DNA of 64,000 bases from Deinococcus roseus (GTDB taxonomy: Bacteria > Deinococcota > Deinococci > Deinococcales > Deinococcaceae): the NCBI RefSeq assembly GCF_014646895.1, contig NZ_BMOD01000003.1, positions 1-64,000 of the forward strand, in the 5' to 3' direction. Position numbers and translations under genes: made by a program. Each line of letters opens with the position of its first letter. The stretch's first letter is position 1. The notes under the pieces were generated by a model. The model saw nothing but the letters and a program-made list of their open reading frames with translations. It was not told the origin of the DNA and searched no databases. Shown here one piece after another: positions 1-9,186 of the stretch.

Positions 1-1
1 G

Positions 2-79
2 CATGGCCCGGATGGTGCTGAACGGGTGATCATCGACCTCAGCAAAGTGCCTGCTGCCAAAGTGCCTGCTGCAAAGTAA
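2..79 (+). CDS. C-terminal end of an unidentified protein (partial)
   Basis: Only the last 25 codons of this gene are inside the window; the frame is open from base 2 and stops with TAA at 77-79. The tail contains an imperfect tandem KVPAAK/KVPAAK repeat (7-codon unit). It lies 77 bp upstream of the response regulator on the same strand. Too little is visible to name a family. The frame choice rests on the in-frame repeat and the absence of stops, so it is moderately supported. Confidence 0.45.
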   Translation, partial: HGPDGAERVIIDLSKVPAAKVPAAK

Positions 80-156
80 AAAACCATACAGATTCCCCTG
101 TTTCTTGCACCAGGAGAAGCAGGGGATTTCACCCAGAAAGCGATAAGATCATAACC

Positions 157-840
157 ATGAAGACCATTCTGGCCATCGAAGACAATGCAGGGGTGCGGGA
201 CCTCCTGAGGGAGTACCTCACCGAGCAGGGCTACCGGGTGATCTGTGCCAACAACGGCAGGGAGGGCCTGTATACCGCCCGCCACCATCCACCCGATTTG
301 ATTCTGCTGGACGTGATGATGCCCGAGATGGACGGTCTGGAGTTCCTGAAGGCTTACCGCAAGACCTCCAACACCCCGATCATTTTTCTGACCGCCAGGG
401 TGATGGAACTCGACAAGGTGCTGGGTCTGGAACTCGGGGCGGACGATTACATCACCAAGCCGTTTTCCATGGCCGAATTGCTGGCCCGCATTCGGGCAGT
501 GCTGCGCCGTGTGGAGGGCACCCCCAACAAGCAGGTCTTTGAGTACCCCAACCTGATGCTGGACCGCGATGCACGGGTGGTGAAGGTCAGTGGCAAGGTG
601 GTGGATTTGACCCGCAGTGAGTTTGATCTGCTGAGCGTGTTCATGGAGTCCCCTTCGCGGGTGTTCAAGCGCTCAGAGTTGCTGGACCGTTTGCAGGAGG
701 AGGATGCACTGGCTTCTGAAAGGACCATTGACGTGCACATCCGCAACCTGCGCAGCAAGATCGAGGAGGACCCCAGCAGCCCGAAACACATCGTGACGGT
801 GTTTGGGGTGGGGTACCGTTTCAGCCCAGAGGAGCGTTAA
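157..840 (+). CDS. OmpR/PhoB-family response regulator
   Basis: A 227-residue two-component response regulator. The N-terminal receiver (about 1-120) has the acidic pair E8/D9, phospho-acceptor D52 in LLDVMMPEMDG, and K102 in the ITKPF loop. The C-terminal winged helix (about 130-225) is of the OmpR/PhoB type, ending in the conserved VFGVGYRF. It is phosphorylated by a histidine kinase, here almost certainly the product of the gene that starts 1 bp downstream, and then binds DNA. No Shine-Dalgarno sequence precedes the ATG; a TAAGAT box at 144-149 suggests a leaderless transcript. The controlled genes cannot be told from the sequence. Confidence 0.95.
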   Translation: MKTILAIEDNAGVRDLLREYLTEQGYRVICANNGREGLYTARHHPPDLILLDVMMPEMDGLEFLKAYRKTSNTPIIFLTARVMELDKVLGLELGADDYITKPFSMAELLARIRAVLRRVEGTPNKQVFEYPNLMLDRDARVVKVSGKVVDLTRSEFDLLSVFMESPSRVFKRSELLDRLQEEDALASERTIDVHIRNLRSKIEEDPSSPKHIVTVFGVGYRFSPEER

Positions 841-841
841 A

Positions 842-2167
842 ATGAGAATTTCGCTGGTGTGGAAAGTGATGGGGGCCTTCATTCTGGTCAGCGTGCTGAG
901 CGTGCTGAGCGTGGGGTTTTTTGCCCGTTATGTGACCACCCAGCAGTTCGGTCAGTTTCAGGACCAGCAGATTCTGAGCAATTACGCGACCATTCTGCAG
1001 GATTACTACAGCCAGCACCACACGTTTGCGGGGGTGTTCCCGGAGCAGAGGAATGGCCCTGGTCAGGGTCCAGCTTTTGTGATTGCAGGTCCCGATGGGA
1101 AGGTCATTGTGGGCAACAACCGGTTCAGGTCAGGAGAGGTGTTGCCCGGAGACATCCAGAAACGCAGTGTGGAACTTCAGGTGGACAACCAGGTGGTGGG
1201 TGAACTGGTGTTGCTGCCCAGAAACAATGATCCCAGACCCAATGGGCTGGGTCCCAGAGAACGGGAGGTTTTGAGCCAGATTTCTGCGGCCATTCTGTAT
1301 GCCATGCTGGCCACGGTGGTGGGGTCGGTGGTACTGGGGGCCATCCTTTCCGGGGTGCTGCTGCGGCCTGTGAGAAAGCTCTCCGAGGCCATTCAACTGA
1401 TGCGCTCCGGGCAGACCCTCCCGGTGGCATCTGCGCCCAGAGATGAGCTGGGAGATGTGCTGATCGCCTTTTCAGACATGAGCCATGAGGTGAACCACGC
1501 CAACCAGTTGCGCAAGCAGATGACGGCAGACATCGCCCATGACCTGCAAACCCCCCTGACGGTTTTGCGGGGATACCTGGAAGCCATGCAGGAAGGCACC
1601 CTCAAACCCACCCCGGAACGCCTGAAAACCCTGCACCAGGAGGCAAGGCACCTTTCGGATCTGGTGGCAGATTTGCGCACCCTGTCTCTGGCAGATGCGG
1701 GTGAATTGCAGCTGCAAAAAATTGCTCTGGATCCTGCAGAGTTGCTGCAGGAGGCCCAGAACACATTCTTTCATCTGGCCCAGACCGCCGGGGTGGAACT
1801 GCGCACGGAGGTGGATGCCACCTTGCAGAGCACCCCCATGGACCCCACCCGCATGATGCAGGTGTTGAAGAACCTGGTGGGGAATGCCCTGAAATACACC
1901 CCTGCCGGGGGCAGGATCACCCTGGCGGCACACAGCACACCCACCACCACGGTGCTGAGCGTGCAGGACACCGGAGCCGGAATTTCCAGCGATTCTCTCC
2001 CCCTGATCTTCGAGCGTTTTTACCGGGCCGATGAATCCAGAAGCGGCCACAACAGCGGTCTGGGTCTGGCCATCTGCAAGTCCATCGTGCAGGCCCATGG
2101 GGGCAGCATTGAGGTGCAGAGCACCGTTGGAAAAGGCACAACATTCAGCCTGAGCCTGCCGGTCTGA
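842..2167 (+). CDS. Membrane sensor histidine kinase, HAMP type
   Basis: A 441-residue sensor kinase, partner of the preceding OmpR-type regulator. Two membrane helices (about 8-28 and 155-180) bracket a short extracytoplasmic sensor region. A HAMP linker, a HisKA dimerisation helix with H233 in DIAHDLQTPL, and an HATPase_c domain with the N box (NLVGNALKYT), DTGAGI and GLGLAI motifs follow. The ATG at 842 is chosen over an in-frame start 39 nt upstream because a GAGGAG ribosome-binding site lies 7 nt before it, within the end of the regulator gene. The signal sensed is unknown. Confidence 0.93.
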   Translation: MRISLVWKVMGAFILVSVLSVLSVGFFARYVTTQQFGQFQDQQILSNYATILQDYYSQHHTFAGVFPEQRNGPGQGPAFVIAGPDGKVIVGNNRFRSGEVLPGDIQKRSVELQVDNQVVGELVLLPRNNDPRPNGLGPREREVLSQISAAILYAMLATVVGSVVLGAILSGVLLRPVRKLSEAIQLMRSGQTLPVASAPRDELGDVLIAFSDMSHEVNHANQLRKQMTADIAHDLQTPLTVLRGYLEAMQEGTLKPTPERLKTLHQEARHLSDLVADLRTLSLADAGELQLQKIALDPAELLQEAQNTFFHLAQTAGVELRTEVDATLQSTPMDPTRMMQVLKNLVGNALKYTPAGGRITLAAHSTPTTTVLSVQDTGAGISSDSLPLIFERFYRADESRSGHNSGLGLAICKSIVQAHGGSIEVQSTVGKGTTFSLSLPV

Positions 2168-2492
2168 GGGCAAGGGGTTTGCCGCAAAAAGTTCCTGCTG
2201 CAGTTCTGCAAACCTGAAATTTCCACAAATCACCTGCCTTTATGTTTTGCTGAAAAGCTGTCTGTTTGTTAGACAAATGCGGTAAAGTAGAGGAAATGAA
2301 AAATCCCCTCCTCTGCTCTGTCTTGAACAACCGTCATCACAAAATGTGCTTTTACCGGTAAAAGCACATTTTGTTTTTACCTTCTAAAGGCATCTTTCTC
2401 AATGTGTAAAGTCAGGTGATGTGCTGTGTCCGGTTCTCAAAATCAAAACCCGCCACAGCACAACCAGCAAGACACCAGGATGAGGTAGCGTT
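2168..2492. other. Intergenic region with large palindromic terminator
   Basis: About 325 bp without a convincing gene. It holds a 13-bp inverted repeat TTTGT-TAG-ACAAA at 2265-2277, a TAAAGT box at 2283-2288, a possible 21-codon reading frame at 2296-2361, and the strong palindrome at 2339-2374. The box and palindrome could frame a short RNA of roughly 85 nt, but a clear -35 element is not visible. Confidence 0.5.
2339..2378. terminator. 36-bp perfect palindrome with T tract
   Basis: Perfect inverted repeat of 18+18 bp at 2339-2374 centred on ACCGGT, followed on the plus strand by TTTT. It looks like a rho-independent terminator for the two-component operon. The 5' arm begins ACAAAATG, so an A tract makes it potentially bidirectional. 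Confidence 0.75.
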
Positions 2493-3806
2493 GTGGGCAT
2501 CGATGGGATTTTCAATGCAAATGCAGAACTGGTCTGGGGCAGCGAACGCCTCAAAAACCTGTTTTCTGGAAAACACCCCTGGAACCCAGAGCAGCCTGTG
2601 CGGGTCCATTCTGAAACTGCAGAACACCTGGCGTTTCACCAGGGGGAGAACCTGCTGCTGGTTGTGCCTGCCCACACCCTGCCGCTGGAGTCCACCCTCC
2701 TGCATGGCATTGTGCTGCTGGAGCCTGAAAACAGCCTGCAAGCCCTGCATGCTGCGGCCTACACAGATCCCCTGACCCAGCTGGGCAACCGGCGGGCCTT
2801 TGAGGAAACCCTCAAGCAGCATACCCAGAGCACAGACCCACTGGCCCTGGTGATTCTGGACCTGGACGGCCTGAAAACCATCAACGACCAGCATGGCCAT
2901 TTGCAGGGGGATGCTTTTCTGAAGTTTGTGGCCCAGCAGTTGCAGGCCCAGCTGAGGCCCTCAGACCGGGCTTTTCGCATTGGTGGGGATGAATTTGCCC
3001 TGCTGCTGCACGGTCTGAAAGCCGCCCAGGTGCATGTGGTCTACGAGCACATGCAGGCCATCCGGCAGCAGCTGAAATCCAGTGCGTTCCCAGAAGGGGA
3101 TGTCAGTGCAGGGGTGGCCTTTCACCCGCTGGAATCCATGGGAGATTCCCGCATTCTGCTGCGCCTGGCAGACGAGCGCATGTACGAACACAAGCGTTCC
3201 AAGGGCAACCCCGGTCAGGGAAGCCTGGTGGGGTCCATCAACCGTCAGGCGGTGATCCGGGGCATGGAGGCCACCCTGGAGGTGCTGCTGTCCAGAGAGG
3301 TGCCCACCGCCCATTACTGGCAATTGATGCTGGATTTTGCGGTGCAGATGGTGCCCAGTGCCCAGGCAGGCAGCCTGGATTTGTGGAACGGGCGGGCTTT
3401 TGTGAAGGTGGCACAACTGGGCTTCGATGACCAGATTCTGGGCCTGGAACTCACCCCGGAAGCCCAGCTGATCTGGTACGGCCAGAAGGAGCTGTACTGG
3501 CGAAAAGGCATTCCGCGCATCTTGCGGGATGTCCCGGTGATTTCCACCACCTCATTTTTCAGTGCAGAAATTTCCGGGGACCCGGAGCGCATCGGGGTGT
3601 TTGAGGGCTCCGGGCGTCTGGGAGACATCCAGTGCACCCTGAATGCCCCCATCACCCACCAGGGCAAGATCTATGGCCACCTGAACCTGGACAATTTTGT
3701 CAGCCATCTGGCCTTCAACCAGGACAGTGTACAGGTGACCCTGGACCTGATCCGGCAGTGTGCCACAGTGTGCCACAACTTAAACCTGCCGGCTTACCTC
3801 CCCTGA
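2493..3806 (+). CDS. GGDEF-domain diguanylate cyclase
   Basis: A 437-residue protein that probably makes cyclic di-GMP. The GGDEF domain spans about 95-255, beginning at DPLTQLGNRRAF, with the intact catalytic GGDEF motif at 164-168. The first 90 residues are a short PAS-like or unclassified input region. The C-terminal 170 residues, ending in a hydrophobic segment with GKIYGHLNLDN, resemble a GAF-type sensor. No membrane helix is seen, so it should be cytosolic. The start is GTG, preceded by GAGG 7 nt upstream and by an in-frame stop at 2481. Its 3' end overlaps the convergent kinase gene by 27 bp. Confidence 0.88.
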   Translation: MGIDGIFNANAELVWGSERLKNLFSGKHPWNPEQPVRVHSETAEHLAFHQGENLLLVVPAHTLPLESTLLHGIVLLEPENSLQALHAAAYTDPLTQLGNRRAFEETLKQHTQSTDPLALVILDLDGLKTINDQHGHLQGDAFLKFVAQQLQAQLRPSDRAFRIGGDEFALLLHGLKAAQVHVVYEHMQAIRQQLKSSAFPEGDVSAGVAFHPLESMGDSRILLRLADERMYEHKRSKGNPGQGSLVGSINRQAVIRGMEATLEVLLSREVPTAHYWQLMLDFAVQMVPSAQAGSLDLWNGRAFVKVAQLGFDDQILGLELTPEAQLIWYGQKELYWRKGIPRILRDVPVISTTSFFSAEISGDPERIGVFEGSGRLGDIQCTLNAPITHQGKIYGHLNLDNFVSHLAFNQDSVQVTLDLIRQCATVCHNLNLPAYLP

Positions 3807-5648
3807 CTCAAAGGAAAGCTGTATGTGGAGGGGCAATTCCAGAATGGCCGTGGTGCCCTCTCCAGGCTGGCTTTCCAGCCGCAACCGGCCCTGGTGGGCT
3901 TCCACAATCCAGCGGGCAATCGGCAGGCCCAGTCCGGTTCCTCCGGGGTCTTTTTCGCGGGAGAAGCTTCCCCGGTAAAAACGCTCAAACACCCGGGGCA
4001 AATCTGCTGCAGAAATGCCCATCCCTGAATCCTGCACCTGAAAAACCACCTGGTTTCCCCTGTTGCTGACCGTGACTGTAAGCTTGCCTCCATCGGGAGT
4101 GTATTTGGCAGCATTTTCCAGCAAGATCACCAGCACCTGTTTCAGGCGGTCATGGTCTCCCAGCACAGTGGCCGCTTCCATCTGCACCGAAACCTGGTGG
4201 GGCCGCAACTGGAAAGACACCGCATGCATGGCATCCGAGAGCACCTCTTCCATTTCCAGAGGATCCCGGCGAATCGTGGTGCCCGCATCTCCTTTGGCCA
4301 GGGCCAGCATGTCCTGCACCAGCCGCGAAAGGCGGGTGGCTTCACGGGCCACGTCTGCCAGCGCTTCTTCTTTGTCCTCTTCGGTCATGTTGGCGTAACG
4401 GTGGATCAAATCCAGGTTGCCCTGAATGGCCGTCAAGGGGGCACGCAGTTCGTGGGCAGCATCGTTGACAAAACGCTGCTGGGCCTGCGAAATCTCCTTG
4501 AGGGCCAGCTCGGCTTCTTTCAGGTCGGTGATGTCGATGAGGGCACCAGACATCAGGGCATGCTGGGCGTTTTGCTCCACCCGGCCCCGGTTCATCACCC
4601 AGCGCACCGGCTCATCGGGGCGTTGCACCCGCATTTCCATCTGAAAGTTGCTGTCGTTCTCCCAGGCATGCTGCAGGGCAGCCCTCACCTCGTCCAGGTC
4701 TTCCGGGTGAATGTGCCTGAGGAAATCCTCTTCCACCGCATCCTGAATGCCTTCCGGCAAACCCAGGATGCGGTCGGTCTGGCCCATCCAGCGGATTTTT
4801 CGGTTGTGGCTCTGCCACTCCCAGGTGCCCACCCGGGTGGCCTCCAGGGTCAGGTTCAGGCGGTCCTGGCTTTGCTGCAGCAGCACCGCATCCCGTTTGC
4901 TTTTGCTGATGTCTGTCACCGTGATTCCCACCCACTGCACCTGTCCATTCTGGGTGTGCACCGGGTACACGCTGCTCAGGCAGAAGCGGCATTCTGTTCC
5001 ATGCTGAACATTGATTTCCAGATCGCGGTGGCTCTTCCCGGACAGCAACACCCGCTGGCACACCCATTCCAGTTGCCGCACCAGTGAACTGGGAATGTCC
5101 TTGCAAAAATGCTGCTCCATTTGTTCAACCGGCAGTCCAGCCAATTCAGCCAGGGTGCCATTGACATGCAAAAACTTCAATTCAACATCCAGCAGGGCCA
5201 TGCCCACCGGGGCTTCCTGAATCATGGTGGAGAGCTGCAACTGGGTGCTGATGAGTTCATTGTGCAGGCGGTGGCGCTCCAGGGCGTTTTTGATGGTGCG
5301 TTCCAGCAGGTGCGCGTCCAGTCGGTTCTTGTTCAGGTAATCCAGTGCTCCGGCTTTCATGGCTTCCACTGCGGTGGATTCATCGGCATTGCCGGTCAGC
5401 ACAATCACGGCTGGCTGGGAAGTCAGGTTCTGCAATTGACCCAGAAATTCCAGACCCGTCATGTCGGGCAAATTGACATCCAGAAACACCACATCTGGCG
5501 GAGCAATGCGGATGGTGCGCAGGCCATCCTGACCGTAAGCCGCCTGCAGAACGGTGGCTGGCAAACCAGGAACACGCTTCAGGTGGCGTTGCAGGATCTC
5601 CACATCCACGGGGTTGTCCTCGACCAGCAGGATCCTCAATGCTTCCAT
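3780..5648 (-). CDS. Receiver-PAS-PAS histidine kinase
   Basis: A 622-residue soluble hybrid sensor kinase with the receiver at the N-terminus. In order: receiver domain (about 1-125, acceptor D57 in FLDVNLPDMTG), two PAS domains (about 135-255 and 265-385), HisKA with H399 in AAHELRAPLTA, and HATPase_c ending near 600. It is the last gene of the bacteriophytochrome operon and its start overlaps the preceding receiver gene by 13 bp. This suggests it takes phosphoryl groups from, or integrates signals with, the light pathway. There is no output domain, so the downstream target is unknown. Confidence 0.92.
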   Translation of the reverse strand: MEALRILLVEDNPVDVEILQRHLKRVPGLPATVLQAAYGQDGLRTIRIAPPDVVFLDVNLPDMTGLEFLGQLQNLTSQPAVIVLTGNADESTAVEAMKAGALDYLNKNRLDAHLLERTIKNALERHRLHNELISTQLQLSTMIQEAPVGMALLDVELKFLHVNGTLAELAGLPVEQMEQHFCKDIPSSLVRQLEWVCQRVLLSGKSHRDLEINVQHGTECRFCLSSVYPVHTQNGQVQWVGITVTDISKSKRDAVLLQQSQDRLNLTLEATRVGTWEWQSHNRKIRWMGQTDRILGLPEGIQDAVEEDFLRHIHPEDLDEVRAALQHAWENDSNFQMEMRVQRPDEPVRWVMNRGRVEQNAQHALMSGALIDITDLKEAELALKEISQAQQRFVNDAAHELRAPLTAIQGNLDLIHRYANMTEEDKEEALADVAREATRLSRLVQDMLALAKGDAGTTIRRDPLEMEEVLSDAMHAVSFQLRPHQVSVQMEAATVLGDHDRLKQVLVILLENAAKYTPDGGKLTVTVSNRGNQVVFQVQDSGMGISAADLPRVFERFYRGSFSREKDPGGTGLGLPIARWIVEAHQGRLRLESQPGEGTTAILELPLHIQLSFESGEVSRQV

Positions 5649-6073
5649 GATTGCACCTGTTCAGGCAGGACCACCCGGTCCAGCCAGAAATCCATCATCA
5701 CCTGCACGTCTTGCACGAAATGGTGGGTGTCCAGTGATTTTTTCAGGTAGCTGTTGGCCCCCAGGCGGTAGCAGGCATCCACATCCCCCTGCTGCTCTGA
5801 AGTGGTCAGCACAATCACCGGAATGCTGCGCAGAACAGGATCGGCCTTCATGTCCCGCAGGATCTCGATGCCGCCCACTCCGGGCAAATTGAGGTCCAGA
5901 ATCACCAGAAAAGGCCACTGCTCTGAGGCGTTTTCCCGCAGGAAAGGCAACACCTGATCTCCCTTGTTGAGGCGCGAAACAGGGTTTTTGCGTCCAGAGC
6001 GTTTTAAGGCCCAGCAAAACACCTCGAAGTCCTGATCGCTGTCTTCCACTGCCAGAATCTGTCTTCCCTGCAC
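5636..6073 (-). CDS. Single-domain response regulator, phytochrome-linked
   Basis: A 145-residue stand-alone receiver of the Rcp1/CheY-like family that typically accompanies phytochromes. The acidic pair is E10/D11, the acceptor is D60 in VILDLNLPG, and the conserved lysine is in the YLKKSLD loop. It starts with GTG; a GGAG site lies about 6-8 nt upstream, and only 3 bp separate it from the bphP stop. By family knowledge it receives phosphate from the bacteriophytochrome histidine. It has no DNA-binding domain, so output must go through another protein such as the downstream hybrid kinase. Confidence 0.92.
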   Translation of the reverse strand: MQGRQILAVEDSDQDFEVFCWALKRSGRKNPVSRLNKGDQVLPFLRENASEQWPFLVILDLNLPGVGGIEILRDMKADPVLRSIPVIVLTTSEQQGDVDACYRLGANSYLKKSLDTHHFVQDVQVMMDFWLDRVVLPEQVQSWKH

Positions 6074-6076
6074 AAC

Positions 6077-8341
6077 TTACTCCTGTCCTGCCAGCGTGAA
6101 ATAGAAGGTGCTGCCCTGGCCCACCTGGGATTCCAGCCACACTTTGCCGCCATGCCGCTCGATGATTTTCTCCACAATGCTGAGACCTGCCCCTGTGCCG
6201 CCCCCGTATTCCTGCTGGGTGTGCAGCCGCTTGAAGAACTTGAAGATGGTTTCAAAGTGGTGCTGCGGGATGCCAATGCCGTTGTCCTTCACATAAAACA
6301 CCGGAACCTGCTGGGGAAAATGTTCGGTGCCAGCGGGCCTTTCCTGAGCATCCAGGTAGCCCACCTCGATGGTGGGGATGTCGCTGTGGTTGTATTTGAC
6401 CCCGTTGCTGATCAGGTTGTTGAACACCTCTCCCACCCGCACGGCATCTGCGACCACATGAGGCAAGGGGCGGGGCACCACCACACGGGCGTTTTGAACA
6501 TCCATGCTGGGTTTCAGCAAATCCAGGGTGTCCAGCAGCACATCATGCAAATCCACCTCCCTGACGGCATAATCCACCCGTCCCACCCGCGAGTAACTCA
6601 GCAGGGAATCGATCAGGCTTTCCAGCCTGCGGGTCAGGCGCACCATGGTTTCCAGCTTGCGGCGGGCGTCGTCTTCCAGCTGGTCGGTGTAGTCCTCAGA
6701 GAGCATCACTGCATAGTGGTGCAGCCCCCTGAGGGGTTCTTTGAGGTCATGGGAAGCCACATGGGCAAAAGCGTCCAGCTCCACATTGGATTTCTCCAGT
6801 TGTTGATTCAGGTGCTGCAGCTCCTCGGTGCGGCGCAACACCACATCCAGAGAAGAACGGTGCAGCTCTTTGACGGCAGCCAGTTCGGACTCCAGCCAGG
6901 GTTCGCTGTGACCTTTGACAATCTGCTGCCAGGCCTCAAAGGAGGTGCGAGGAGACAGGCGCTGTCCCTGCTGGGAGACGGTTTTTTCGGGGTTGCCCCC
7001 CCAGGTGACCTGACGCACGGTTTCCTGGCGGAACCACACCAGCAGTTCAGGCTGGCTTCTGGAAAGCACCAGGGCCAGCAAGCCTGCAGTACCCTGCAAA
7101 TCCACTCCGGGCTGCACCCCGTCCAGGTGATCGGTGGCATACACCCGGCCCTGCTCGGTGAGCCAGGGCACCAGTTGCTGCAGCGCCTGCTGATCAGGAG
7201 TCACCCCCAGCAGGGTGGTGCGGTCAGGTCCGATCACGGCCAGCCCATCACAGCGAACCATGCGGAACAGCACCTCTGCAAGGTCGTGGAAGGCCTCCTG
7301 CACCTGGGCGGTGCTGCCCAGATGCTCCACAATGCGGGCCGCGCTGGCCTGCATCTGGCTCTCCTGCTGGGTTTGTTCTATTTCCACTTTGCTGGACAGC
7401 TGTAAACTCAGCATCTGGCCCAGAAATTCACACATGGCCCGCAGGCTGTAACTCAGCACTTTGGGGGAGTTGTGGTGGCAGGCGATCAATCCCCACAGCT
7501 CGCCATCTTTGAGGATGGACACCGACATGGAAGCCCCCACTCCCATGTTGCGCAAATATTCCAGGTGAATGGGAGACACGCTGCGCAGGAAACAGTAACT
7601 CATGTCCAGAGGCTGGGGTCCCAGACCTTCATAGGACAGCAGGGGCACCGGGGTGTAATCCGAACTGCCAATCACCCGGATGTGGTTGAGCACATACAGA
7701 GCGCGGGCCTGTTTGGGAATGTCTGAGGCAGGATAGCGCAGTCCCAGAAAGGATTCCATGCCTTCTGCAAATTCTTCTGCAATCACCTGGCCGGTGCCGT
7801 CCTGGGCAAACTGGTAGACCATCACCCGGTCATAGCCCGTCAGGGAGCGCACCTCATGGGCCAGACGCTCACAGGCCGCCTGCAGTGAAGGGGCAGCACT
7901 GACCCGGTTCACAATGCTGCTCATCTGGCGGTAACGGTCGGTCCACTGGGTGGCGGGGGGAGAGGGTTCCAGTTCCAGCACCACCCAGCCCTGCAACCTG
8001 TGGGCCACCGCATCAAACGGTCTGCCCCCGGTGAACTGCAAGGGGAACACAAACAGCGGATTGGTGTGCAGGTCATCCCTGAGCAGGGCTTCTTCAAACA
8101 CTGCCATTTGCTCTGGCCCCATGAACGGCCCGATGGGCACGTCCAGCAGGTCTTCTGGACGCAAACCCAGCACCTCTTGCACATTGGCGCTCACCTGCAC
8201 AATGCGAAAGTCTTCCTGCATCACCAGCAAAGCCCCGTGGGGCTGGATCACGCCGGGAGTGTGGATGGGTTCACGGTCACAGTTGCTGAGGTCGATGGGG
8301 CTGTCTGGAGGCAACAATTCCAGGTCTTCCAGGGGATTCAT
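6077..8341 (-). CDS. bphP: Bacteriophytochrome (red/far-red sensor kinase)
   Basis: A 754-residue photoreceptor kinase. The domain order is PAS (about 20-125), GAF (about 140-310), PHY (about 320-500), HisKA with H531 in ASHDLKEPLRG, and HATPase_c. The chromophore-binding cysteine of bacteriophytochromes is C21 in SNCDREPIH, the site of biliverdin attachment in the Deinococcus radiodurans homologue. The GAF domain has the PASDIP motif that cradles the chromophore. Length and architecture match DrBphP. The start overlaps the heme oxygenase stop by ATGA, so pigment synthesis and receptor are translationally coupled. Confidence 0.97.
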   Translation of the reverse strand: MNPLEDLELLPPDSPIDLSNCDREPIHTPGVIQPHGALLVMQEDFRIVQVSANVQEVLGLRPEDLLDVPIGPFMGPEQMAVFEEALLRDDLHTNPLFVFPLQFTGGRPFDAVAHRLQGWVVLELEPSPPATQWTDRYRQMSSIVNRVSAAPSLQAACERLAHEVRSLTGYDRVMVYQFAQDGTGQVIAEEFAEGMESFLGLRYPASDIPKQARALYVLNHIRVIGSSDYTPVPLLSYEGLGPQPLDMSYCFLRSVSPIHLEYLRNMGVGASMSVSILKDGELWGLIACHHNSPKVLSYSLRAMCEFLGQMLSLQLSSKVEIEQTQQESQMQASAARIVEHLGSTAQVQEAFHDLAEVLFRMVRCDGLAVIGPDRTTLLGVTPDQQALQQLVPWLTEQGRVYATDHLDGVQPGVDLQGTAGLLALVLSRSQPELLVWFRQETVRQVTWGGNPEKTVSQQGQRLSPRTSFEAWQQIVKGHSEPWLESELAAVKELHRSSLDVVLRRTEELQHLNQQLEKSNVELDAFAHVASHDLKEPLRGLHHYAVMLSEDYTDQLEDDARRKLETMVRLTRRLESLIDSLLSYSRVGRVDYAVREVDLHDVLLDTLDLLKPSMDVQNARVVVPRPLPHVVADAVRVGEVFNNLISNGVKYNHSDIPTIEVGYLDAQERPAGTEHFPQQVPVFYVKDNGIGIPQHHFETIFKFFKRLHTQQEYGGGTGAGLSIVEKIIERHGGKVWLESQVGQGSTFYFTLAGQE

Positions 8342-8961
8342 GGCTGTGCTTTCTGAATCTGCTGCTGAAACAATTGGAAGGTGTCCAGTGCTCCCTGAAG
8401 CACCTTTTGAGGATCGGTGGTCTGGGATTCGATCAGGTGGCGGGTCTGCTTCCAGTGCACCCCGGTGTCTTGCTGGTATCCGCTGAAAAAGCGCCCTCCC
8501 GTCTGGGGCGTGATGCCAAGCGTTGCAAGGTGCCTGCCAATCACCTGACCGCCCAGGGTGGAGCCTTCCATCACGTAAACTGCACCCAGCACAGCCTGCC
8601 AGTCTGCAAGCTGAAAATCAGTGGGTCTTTCTGGGGAAGCAGTCACCTCAAAAAAAGCCAGATCTGCATCCAGCCAGGGCAGTTTGGGCAGAGGTTGCAG
8701 ATCTGGCAGAGTTGCCCATTCGGAGCGCCCATACACCAGGGGTTCCAGAACCTGATGCACAGCATGAAAAGCACAGAGCAGCTGCTGGTAACGCTGCGCA
8801 TCACGCAGGGCCAGCAGGTCCAGGGTGTTTTCCAGGTTCAGGTGAACTTCACGGGTCTGGTCTTTGAGGGTTTGCAGAACAGCACCTGCAGGGGGAAAGG
8901 ATTCAGAAGAAAAAGCTGGCGCAACAACGGAGGAATTCTTCCCCTGTAGGTGAAATGACAT
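8338..8961 (-). CDS. bphO: Biliverdin-producing heme oxygenase
   Basis: A 207-residue heme oxygenase that opens heme to biliverdin IXa, the chromophore of the bacteriophytochrome encoded next to it. The likely proximal heme ligand is H40 in TREVHLNLE. The distal helix carries the glycine-rich YVMEGSTLGGQVI segment. It is first in the operon. GAGGT sits just before the ATG. An N-terminal tail of about 25 residues is longer than in many family members. The 225 bp upstream lacks an obvious sigma-70 promoter. Confidence 0.95.
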   Translation of the reverse strand: MSFHLQGKNSSVVAPAFSSESFPPAGAVLQTLKDQTREVHLNLENTLDLLALRDAQRYQQLLCAFHAVHQVLEPLVYGRSEWATLPDLQPLPKLPWLDADLAFFEVTASPERPTDFQLADWQAVLGAVYVMEGSTLGGQVIGRHLATLGITPQTGGRFFSGYQQDTGVHWKQTRHLIESQTTDPQKVLQGALDTFQLFQQQIQKAQP

Positions 8962-9133
8962 ACCTCAGATTAAGGATCTGGTTTGCTACTTCGGTGATTT
9001 ATCTGACATTCTTTCCCTTTTCTGCAGAACAACTCTGTAATGTGGAAGCTTTATGACAGAAAAATGATAGGTTCTGGTGCTTTCTTTATAAAGTCTAACT
9101 CCTGGCCTTTTTCTTTTCAGGACCCTCATCCAG

Positions 9134-9161
9134 CAGAAAAAGACCTGCTTTTCAGCAGGTC
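9134..9161 (-). terminator. Rho-independent terminator after the 9.2-kb gene
   Basis: On the minus strand a perfect 7-bp stem (GACCTGC/GCAGGTC) with a 6-nt loop is followed by TTTTTC. It lies 26 bp after the stop of the secreted-protein gene and should end the exbB-exbD transcript. Confidence 0.75.
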
Positions 9162-9186
9162 CTGGTTCTTTGTTTGATCAATCCGA

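Noticed and set aside
4152..5087. 311-codon plus-strand frame
   Set aside because: Antisense shadow of the receiver-PAS kinase; no family features.
6152..7405. 417-codon plus-strand frame
   Set aside because: Antisense to bphP, which has an intact chromophore and kinase architecture.
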